The notes under the pieces are model-generated. The model made no database searches. It had not been told where the DNA came from and worked only from the letters and a program-made list of their open reading frames with translations. From assembly GCA_014529385.2 (NCBI GenBank), contig CM043968.1, forward strand, positions 127,493,018 to 127,557,017: a stretch of DNA of 64,000 bases, read 5' to 3'. Below, piece after piece: positions 56,446 to 64,000 of the stretch. The position numbers and the translations under genes are program-made. Source of the DNA: Adiantum capillus-veneris. Taxonomy: Eukaryota > Streptophyta > Polypodiopsida > Polypodiales > Pteridaceae. The first letter of the stretch is position 1. Each line of letters opens with the position of its first letter.

Positions 56446-57724
56446 GGCTTACCATGTAGCTCTCATCTTGCATATATAAGTCATCCTTCCATAGGTCCAC
56501 TGACCTCGTGGACCCTTGAGCGGGACGCGTAAACCAGTCTTCTACTTCCTGAGTATTGGTTGATGGCCTGAGGTTGTTTCTAATAGCTTAGAAGGTGGCC
56601 TCATCTGGGAGTGTCTCCCTATACTTTTCGGCCTTGTCAAAGCAAAGTTTTAGGCACTCCATCGGGTCACTAGAAGTTTCCCTTGCCTCGTCATTACTGC
56701 TGTCATCAGATACAAAACCACTCCTCCCCTCTTGAAATTTCAAGAGTGTAGCAAGTGCAAAGTCCTCCCTTAAAGAAAATATAATTTGAATGTCATGGAG
56801 GAAAGTATAAGATCTATCACCAAATTTAAAGTCTGGCAGTCCAGGAAGCATCAATGTGGCTTGTTTCTCATTAAAGCCAGAGACATCTAAAGGTAGTTTA
56901 ATGTAAGATGTTTTAACTGTAAGTATTTTTGGTTCGTTGCACCTCTTTAGCCTCTACCTCAAGATTAATATCCTCCTCAATCTCACAAAACTCATTGGAT
57001 TCCAAGTCCTCATCATCTTGTTCATTGGGTGGTAGATCCTCCTCCTCCATTACCTCTGAAGGATCATTCATTATACTAACAAATAGAGAATTTAAGAAAA
57101 GAAGGAACCCAAAGGATTCTTTAATTAGCTTGAAATCTTGTTGGTGCATAGGACACTATGAGGGTCTGTAGATAATAGGCAGTTGATGGTACTTATTGTA
57201 CGCCCGTCTTGTGGAATCACAATCTCTTAAGTGCACTACCACCATGTCAGCAAGAACCACCCTGCCCTTGTGGACCTCACGCTCAAACTTATCTCTTTTA
57301 GACTTGAGGAAATCGTTGTGCTGGGCTACAAGGTCATCCAAAATGAATGGGGCATTGAACATAGAAGAGAACTTGTTGAGCATTTCAACAGCTCCTACTA
57401 ATACTACAAAATCAAAAAGTATTTCATCCACACATGCAGGATTTTCAACCTCTTTCTTACATTTTGTAGTTGGCTCACAGGTAGAAGAAAGATCAATGTT
57501 TCTCTTTTTGGTGCTAGTCAATTGAAACTTCTAGCTTACAAACACTTATTCCTCTTCTGAAGATTCTGAGTCATTGGGGGGTTCCTTTGTTACCACAACT
57601 TCATCTCCAAGAAATGTGTCTTTAGCAAGAGCAAGTCCACATCTCTCTTTAAAGATACTCTCAGCAACTTAGGTGGTCTCTCTTTTGCCACCTTTTTACC
57701 ACAAACAATTTCTTGATCCACCAT
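55922..57724 (-). pseudogene. Convergent multi-exon gene of unknown function
   Basis: Minus-strand segments: the ATG at 57724 (MVDQEIVCGKKVAKERPPKL) to about 57540, frameshifted and ending DSESSEEE; 57521-57156 (VDEILFDFVVLVGAVEMLNK, HNDFLKSKRDKFEREVHKGR); an acidic exon 57149-56913; 56854-56455 ending DLYMQDESYM at a GTAAGC donor; then, past a poly-G/C and poly-T intron, 56391-55922 with VMSFFNSYFYSQSRIVEKGD and KVFATECFGYYPGYTGGRSA. Internal stops interrupt the last two. No domain is recognised. It converges tail-to-tail with the transposase-like gene, a layout common for two-gene DNA transposons. Confidence 0.45.
56389..56444. repeat. Poly(T)-poly(G) tract
   Basis: About 16 T residues, then GGA and about 30 G residues, inside a likely intron of the minus-strand gene. 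Confidence 0.95.
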
Positions 57725-57822
57725 CTGCCTCTTCACTCTGTGGGATCTTAATCTTAAGAAAAAGAAAATACAGGCACAAAGAGTTAATTATTGGTAAGTA
57801 TGGCTAATAGGTTGGTTTGTTC

Positions 57823-57830
<8 letters not shown>

Positions 57831-57876
<46 letters not shown>
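57831..57876. repeat. (CT)n microsatellite at the LINE 5' edge
   Basis: About 23 CT units directly before the LINE ORF1 sequence. Confidence 0.97.
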
Positions 57877-57879
<3 letters not shown>

Positions 57880-58356
57880 GTTTCTACATCTCCTATCACG
57901 CAAGGCGTTGTCCAAGCAAAGAATGTAGAGAATGTGGACACTCAAGAATTGCAAGAACGGCAAAAACGCTCAAAGAACATCGTCACTCATGGAATCAAGG
58001 AAGAAAGCATGGAAACACCCCAATATCTTGCGGTTGCTATTGAAGAGTTTTTTGCTACACACTTTGGCATGTCTAGAATCATGGCTTATGGTGCATATTG
58101 AGTTGGAAAACAAGGAGTCCTTTGCTCAGGAGAAAGAACTATTGTATGTACCATGACTGATGAGGTAAAGAGAAATATCATCCTTGACAATAGGTGGATC
58201 TACCTCAAAGGAACCGGTTGTAATGTATATGAGGATCGCACTCTTATGCAACAAAATCTACACTGCAAAGCATATGAGGAAAGACCCAAGAAGGTCAAGG
58301 TGTCATCTCAAGAAGAAAAGTCACTTGAGGAGGATGCAAATCCACCCAACAAATAG
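57877..58356 (+). pseudogene. LINE ORF1-like protein
   Basis: The frame from 57877 contains KNVENVDTQELQERQKRSKN, IVTHGIKEESMETPQYLAVA and EEFFATHFGMSRIMAYGAY. After a frame change at about 58100 come GKQGVLCSGERTIVCTMTDE and NIILDNRWIYLKGTGCNVYE, ending at 58356. The 'NIV..G+KE' start followed by a K/R-rich body resembles the RNA-binding ORF1 protein of plant LINEs. No start codon is visible, because the 5' end begins within the microsatellite. Confidence 0.65.
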
Positions 58357-58377
58357 GGACACATGATCTATGAGACC

Positions 58378-59342
58378 AAATCACGCTTACGAATAAGCTT
58401 TTGGAATTGTAACGGCTATCCATGGAATGTGAGAATTGGCATTGATGAGCTTACCAATGACTCCGATGTGATACTTCTTGTCAAAACATGGGAGCATGAT
58501 GCGCAATGACTTCTTGGATTTGACAAATATGATGTGCATTCTTTGATGTGGACCAAAAATGCAAAGCAACATAGAGGCCAAGGAGGCGTAGCATGTATGA
58601 TAAAAAAGGGTTTGAAAGATGTTTCAATTGTCAAATAAGATTAGTATAAATGCTACTTATGGCTGAAAATTAGCCCACCCAATGGTCAAGTCATGTTTGT
58701 GGTTGGTTGCTACATTCCTCACTTTGACTCCAACTTTTATGCTCGTTGGATATGGATAGAGATCAGTCCTTTGTTGAACTAGAGGAAGACATTTCTCATT
58801 ACAAGGACCAAGGTGAAGTCATTGTCTTTGGAGACATGAATGCTTGCACAAATATGTTACAACACGACACACAACAAGTTGACATGCCGCATGTCTCAAG
58901 AAGAATGGATGACTCATACATGTATAATCGAAGTTCTAATGATGCAAAAGAATTGGATCACTATGGAAAGTTACTTCTACATATGTGCAATAGTACCGGA
59001 ATGCTCATTGCAAATGGTATATCTGTATGGCAAGGCACCAATGACTTTCCATGTAGAAAGCACAATGGTGATAGTGTGATCGACTATATGTTGTTTTCGG
59101 AAGCCACTCTAGAATACATACAAAGCTGTACACTTGGTGAATGGAATCCGGAATTGGATCATAGGATGCTATGTATTGACCTCAAGTGTGGTAAAAGACC
59201 CGAGCATGTAGCCTCCAATCATGATGTGAATCATTTGTACCTACGTCTAGACTTCAAACAAGCACTCACATATGCTGATATGGTGGACCAAATGTTAAGC
59301 ATGACAGATCATCAAGAGAGCCCAACATTAGAATGCAAGTGA
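58378..59342 (+). pseudogene. LINE endonuclease domain
   Basis: Starts with SRLRISFWNCNGYPWNVRIG (the N of the metal-binding WN motif), then IDELTNDSDVILLVKTWEHD (catalytic E of the ETW motif is K here, V-K-T-W). Next come HRGQGGVACMIKKGLKDV, VMFVVGCYIP, VIVFGDMNACTN (the GDFN-like motif) and DSVIDYMLFSEATLEYIQSC (the D-Y motif), with final SDH-like LDHRMLCIDL. Internal stops lie at about 58507, 58636 and 59341. The enzyme would nick the target DNA. The mutated glutamate and stops make it inactive. Confidence 0.85.
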
Positions 59343-61390
59343 AAAGTTTTCAAAGAAGTAATTTGCTCTTCTGTGAGGGAATGCTTTTTGGTGAAACACA
59401 TGGTTTGCAAAAGATCTAAGAAAGGTAGCACCAAGAAGAAATGGTTCGACATGGAATGTAGTCAAGCCCGAAAGCACTTGCTAAGGTTGGATGCAAGCAA
59501 AGACAAGGAAGGTTACTTGGAAAATTCACACACATACAAAGCACTTGTTCAAAAAACGAGGAGAAGGGAGGACGTCAAAAAACAACTTCTTTTAGCACAA
59601 GAGAAAGCACATGCATGTGGCAAGTTTTGGCAAAATCTAAAAGGCAAGCATGTTGAGAGCTTGGTGCCTTGACTTTTGAGGATATGTATACGCATTGCAA
59701 GAACCTCTATGAGAAACCCAATGTTGATAAGATGGAGTGTTGTAGCTCCCTTCTGTTTATGCCTCCCTTCTTTACCATTGAAGATGTATGTTGCGCGCTT
59801 GAGAAACTTGCTACCCACAAGGCAGGGGACCTTCAAGGTGTCAAGGCTGAAATGATTAAATGGACAAGCAAGAAACCACGATATTGGATATGCAATATGT
59901 TTAACCTTGCACTTCAGCATGGCATGCCTCATGATTGGAGTGAAAATTGGATCACACATTTGCACAAAGGAGGAGATGTAAACAATGTGAACAACTATCG
60001 CACTATAATGGTTGATTCTTTGATGGCAAAGTTATTTGGATGTATCATAGAGATGAAGATAAGTGAATGGGCTGAAAAGAACGGTAAATGTGCGCTAGGC
60101 CAAGCAGGTTTTTGAAAGCATCATAGCACTATTGATCACCTTGTCACTCTTCGAGTTCTTATGGAAGCATCTCGATTGAAAGGAAAAAAGTTGTATTGTT
60201 GCTTTGTGGATTTCAAGAAAGATTTTGACATGGTACCGCGAGGAAATCTTTGGAGACGTATGCAAAGCCTTCAAGTGCCGAGAGAATTTATGCATGCCGT
60301 CTTTCGCATTCACCAAAAAGTGATATGTCGACTACGTATGGGAGATGGAATTTTAGAATTTTTTGCAAGCACCATTGGTGTCAAACAAGGATGCCCACTT
60401 TCCCCAACCCTCTTTGGGCTACTCATTGATAAACTGGAATGCATGGTTCTCGATTTTATGCAACAAGAAGGCATAGAAGAGGTGAAGATCAGAAATACGG
60501 TGATCATGCTTTTGCTTTATGCCGATGATGTAGTGCTCTTGGCACATACCTTAGAAGATGCACAAAAGCTTATGAGTGTCTTGGAACACTTTTGCCTACA
60601 TAGCGAGCTGATAGTGAATGGATCCAAAACCAAGGTTATGCTTGTAAAGACCCTCAATGATGAAAATCCATACATTGTATACAACAATGAGCAGCTTGAA
60701 GTGGTAGATAGCTTCAAGTACCTTGGCCTTGCGGTTCCATCCAATCACAAATGGAAGGATTGCGCAATGCGTCGCTTGGAAGCCGGAAAGAGGGCTTATT
60801 ATGCATTTGAGAACATGTGCAATGTTGGAGAGATCAAGTGTTGGGCTCTCAAAAAGTACCTCTTTGACACATTGGTGACACCGATGCTTCTTTATGGAGT
60901 AGAGGTGTGGGGTGGTAGCATCGGGAAGTCTACTTGGAAAGAGTTTGAGCATGTCCAAAAGCGTTTTCTCACCAACTTTCTCCAAGTCAAGACACAAACA
61001 CCCTACATGCTCTTACTTCTTGAGTCCGAATCACTTCCCATTGAGGTCTTGGGCATGCAAAGGGTTGTGGAGTACATGCTTAAGACACAACGTAGCCCGT
61101 TGTATCAACTTCCTAGAATCACATATGAAGCAAGTCAAAAGGTCCAAAAGACATGCAAGAGAAAAATACTAAGTTTAGGGTGGATGCTTGACATCAAGAA
61201 ATGGTTTGGAAGATGGGATGCATGTCACTTGGTCAAGGATGCGTCGATTGACTCCCAAGTTAATGAGGCCTTCTTACAACGCCAATGTATCACGGCTTGG
61301 GAGAAATCCGGAGGTTCTCGCTTCAACCATTACACCACACACATTGCCCCAAACTACAAATCTCTCTTCTTCTCTGAGTGGTGTAAGTGA
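59343..61390 (+). pseudogene. LINE reverse transcriptase
   Basis: From 59373 the linker (KRSKKGSTKKKWFDMECSQA) runs to a frameshift at about 59672. RT proper follows: MTFEDMYTHCKNLYEKPNVD, THLHKGGDVNNVNNYRTIMV, KCALGQAGF with TGA at 60113-60115 where Arg (CGA) is expected, then KHHSTIDHLVTLRVLMEASR, CCFVDFKKDFDMVPRGNLWR, STIGVKQGCPLSPTLFGLLI and the catalytic box LLYADDVVLLA at about 60515. The thumb continues NEQLEVVDSFKYLGLAVPSN to a stop at 61390. 409 codons are open from 60161. This is the target-primed RT of the LINE. Confidence 0.93.
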
Positions 61391-61741
61391 ACCCATCCCT
61401 ACATCCTTGAGCCCATCCCATTGAGTGCAATCCGCAACATTTCCTCCATTCGTCTTAGCTCCCATTCTCTATGCTGCGAGAAAGGACGTTGGGGCACTGG
61501 CGAGAAGTCTCATTGACTTTGCACCTTATGCCCTCGTCAAGTGCGAGAGAGTGAGTACCACACACTACTTGAGTGCTCAGCTTTTGACCACATTAGATCC
61601 TCTTTTCCCCATAAATTCAGCCATGAGCTCTCCCTACATACCTTCCTCTGCAAACCACGATGTGAACTCTCTATTGCGACACTCATTTCAGCCATTTTTG
61701 AGCATCGAGAGTCACTTATGACCTCCACTCACACCATGTGA
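61391..61741 (+). pseudogene. LINE C-terminal Cys/His segment
   Basis: In the frame starting near 61455: SSHSLCCEKGRWGTGEKSH, a stop, then LCTLCPRQVRESEYHTLLEC and HIRSSFPHKFSHELSL, ending TSTHTM and TGA at 61741. The C-x2-C...H-x4-C arrangement is the C-terminal zinc motif of such LINEs. A TGA inside it breaks the frame. Confidence 0.75.
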
Positions 61742-61752
61742 CATGTTCATTT

Positions 61753-61756
<4 letters not shown>

Positions 61757-61806
<50 letters not shown>
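61757..61806. repeat. (CT)n microsatellite at the LINE 3' edge
   Basis: About 25 CT units, 15 bp after the LINE stop codon. Confidence 0.97.
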
Positions 61807-61810
<4 letters not shown>

Positions 61811-62034
61811 ATTCATCTCACAAGTCATGTTTTTTATTTTTATAGAGGTTACTTATAGTAGCTCATTTTATTTGAGTTCTACCCTTATATGCTCCACGGC
61901 CTACGATGCAACAAACCTTTTGGTGGCCGACGATGTGCAGAAGACAATCAGCCTCTAAAAAAAGCCATATGCGCACCATAATGCCATCCCAAATTGTTGT
62001 GGCTCTTCGAGTGAACCTACCCCATAAACACTCC

Positions 62035-62652
<618 letters not shown>

Positions 62653-62663
62653 CTTACAGGTAA

Positions 62664-63100
62664 ATGGCAAAAACAAAGGTGACTGCGAGGAAGGCAGACA
62701 AAGGACCAGGTCTTGCTACTAAAGCAGGAGGAAGATCTGCTAGTAAAAAGAAGAGACCAGGGAAGCCCATGAGAATTTGAAAGCTCCAAGGATGAATAGG
62801 CTACAAAGACACATTAGACTGTTTAAGGAAATCAAGAAGGCACAAAAATGTATCAAGCGTCTAGTACAAAAGCTTCCATCCCAAAGACTGGTCAGGTCAA
62901 TAAGTGAGGAAGTATATTTTGGTACAATGAGGTGGAAACCTGTTGCACTGTTAGCACTACAAGAGGCAGCAGAGGATTTTTTACTGGAATATTTCAATGA
63001 CATAACAATTGTTGCAGCACATGCACACAGGGTAACAATTATGAACAAAGACAGTGAAGCTTTGAAAAGGGTAAGGTGGAGATATGACAAGCTGCTCTAG
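62664..63100 (+). pseudogene. Divergent histone H3-like region (tail and histone fold)
   Basis: The ATG at 62664 opens MAKTKVTARKADKGPGLATK, which aligns residue by residue with the H3 tail (ARTKQTARK...ATKA). After SASKKKRPGKP a one-base frame change (about 62755-62775) leads into the histone fold: RLFKEIKKAQKCIKRLVQKL, PSQRLVRSISEEVYFGTMRW, KPVALLALQEAAEDFLLEYF and HAHRVTIMNKDSEALKRVRW. The LP.QRLVR, ALQEAAE and H.+RVTIM.KD motifs are H3-specific. Loop 1 is one residue longer than in canonical H3 and carries Trp, a trait seen in centromeric H3 variants. TAG at 63098-63100 ends the frame, but coding-like sequence continues in phase. Confidence 0.8.
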
Positions 63101-64000
63101 CCCAACAAATTTATAGATAATAAAATGAAAGATATTTTGCTTATCCCTCAATCAAAGACAGAGGTGATGAAGATTGTAGAAGTCACCCATGAAGTGAATA
63201 CCAGGGCCATGGCTGAACAGGAAAACCGGCGTGTAGAAGAGTTAAATAAACTGAAAGAGTAGGGGAAAGGAAGAACACACTATAGAAGAAGAGGTTAACA
63301 ACTACCATGTTGTAACACACGAAATCGTTGTCAATAACAACAAAATTTTTTCATCTATGGAGCAAGGCTTAATAGTAGATATACAACTAGAAGATGGTGG
63401 AAGAAGACTTGCACTAGATTCCATGTATATCAATATATTGCGGTATCCAGAGGCTCAAATCATAGATTCAATTGTATATATCTTCATAAAGTAAGATGCT
63501 TTCACTAGCTCTAGCATATTGTTGTTCACCTCGAGGCTAGAGACTAACAACGTCAAACTGTCTTGTAGTTTGATAAAGAGCTAGGTACCTCCACAATGCC
63601 ATGGAGAAATTTATATATTGGATTCCCATATTTCTCCCTTACTCGGAATGAAAAATACCCCTATCGGCACATTCGAGAAGTGGCTTGCTCATTGTCCAAT
63701 GCTGCAAGTAACAACCATAATTTTCCCATACGAGAGCAACTGCCACTAGAACCTTGTGTGCATTGAACTTGACAAGCCAGTTATCTGGACACTAAACTCA
63801 ATTCAAGAAACACATCCAGAATTGAGATTGTGAGTATTGATAATTACAAATTGGTTTTATATTTGATGGTCAATGGAGACATACCAACTCCTCTTGCTTG
63901 CAGATGCGTAAAGAGACTGTTGTATGCATATGGAAGTCTATGCGGGAATCTAGAACTATACAGGGTAGAAATTAAGGAAGTCACCGTGCCTTTACAAAGT
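63101..64000 (+). pseudogene. Ulp1/C48-type cysteine protease region, continuing from the H3-like frame
   Basis: In phase after the TAG: KFIDNKMKDILLIPQSKTEV, VTHEVNTRAMAEQENRRVEE; a shift at about 63260; VVTHEIVVNNNKIFSSMEQG and ALDSMYINILRYPEAQIIDS to 63490. Intron 1 (63491-63568, GTAAGA..TTGTAG) and intron 2 (63830-63903, GTGAGT..TTGCAG) keep the frame. Exon 2 has CHGEIYILDSHISPLLGMKN, TFEKWLAHCPMLQVTTIIFP and SNCH followed by TAG (expected Trp of the HW motif), then NLVCIELDKPVIWTLNSIQ (Asn at the catalytic Asp). Exon 3 ends RVEIKEVTVPLQS, matching VP.Q before the catalytic Cys, which lies beyond the window. This is the fold of SUMO-type deconjugating proteases. Confidence 0.7.

Larger units (their letters stand above)
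57877..61741 (+). mobile_element. Non-LTR retrotransposon (LINE), degenerate
   Basis: Plus-strand order: ORF1-like segment, apurinic-type endonuclease, reverse transcriptase with YADD, and a C-terminal Cys/His motif. No LTRs. It is bounded by CT microsatellites (57831-57876 and 61757-61806) and has no poly(A) tail. It carries at least six stops or frameshifts. Confidence 0.9.

Noticed and set aside
63101-63260. Sequence after the H3-like stop considered as plain 3' UTR
   Set aside because: It stays open in the same phase for over 50 codons with a charged, helix-like composition and leads into recognisable protease sequence, so I kept it as coding-like.

Overview
The window looks like plant nuclear DNA from a large, repeat-choked genome. 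It has no operons or bacterial signals. Almost everything recognisable is transposable-element (TE) sequence: Ty1/copia and Ty3/gypsy LTR retrotransposons with plant-type tRNA-Met primer sites, a plant LINE, a MITE-like element, and very long GA/CT microsatellites. I lean weakly towards a fern or similar non-seed lineage because of the LINE and DNA-transposon types, but the sequence does not settle this. I found no intact host gene, tRNA, rRNA or CRISPR.

Layout. 1-6045 is a decayed minus-strand Ty3/gypsy chromovirus with a possible 3' LTR (repeat X) rich in CCAAT boxes. 6291-6711 is a MITE-like inverted-repeat element. 7400-11945 is a 5'-truncated minus-strand copia. 13176-42783 is a six-level nest whose junctions I could read from the sequence. 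A gag-like ORF of an old minus-strand element is split by a deleted chromovirus (13495-41569). The 5' LTR of that chromovirus is split by a small LTR element carrying an HSP70 fragment (21111-40794). The 5' LTR of the HSP70 element is split by a nearly intact Tork-like copia (21167-39022, TSD GTCAT). The gag of that copia is split by a Tat-like Ty3/gypsy element (22655-35001, TSD GGTCG). The integrase of the Tat-like element is split by a 2.6-kb solo LTR (25119-27740, TSD GTAAA). Further on, 44930-49246 is a third copia (TSD GCTAT) that interrupts an unidentified, already decayed ORF. 50160-52930 holds two more copies of repeat X and a second copy of the outermost element's LTR.

The last 11 kb differ. 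53200-55830 (+) and 57724-55922 (-) are two convergent, multi-exon, decayed genes of DNA-transposon character. A LINE (57877-61741) is bounded on both sides by CT microsatellites. At 62664-64000 there is a divergent histone H3-like coding region (tail plus histone fold) that runs with little interruption into a Ulp1/C48-type cysteine protease cut off by the window end. If these parts belong together, this is a large DNA transposon encoding a histone-fold/SUMO-protease-like protein. I regard it as the most unusual content here.

Most coding regions carry nonsense mutations, often CGA to TGA or TGG to TAG. That is the pattern expected from deamination of methylated cytosines in silenced TEs.
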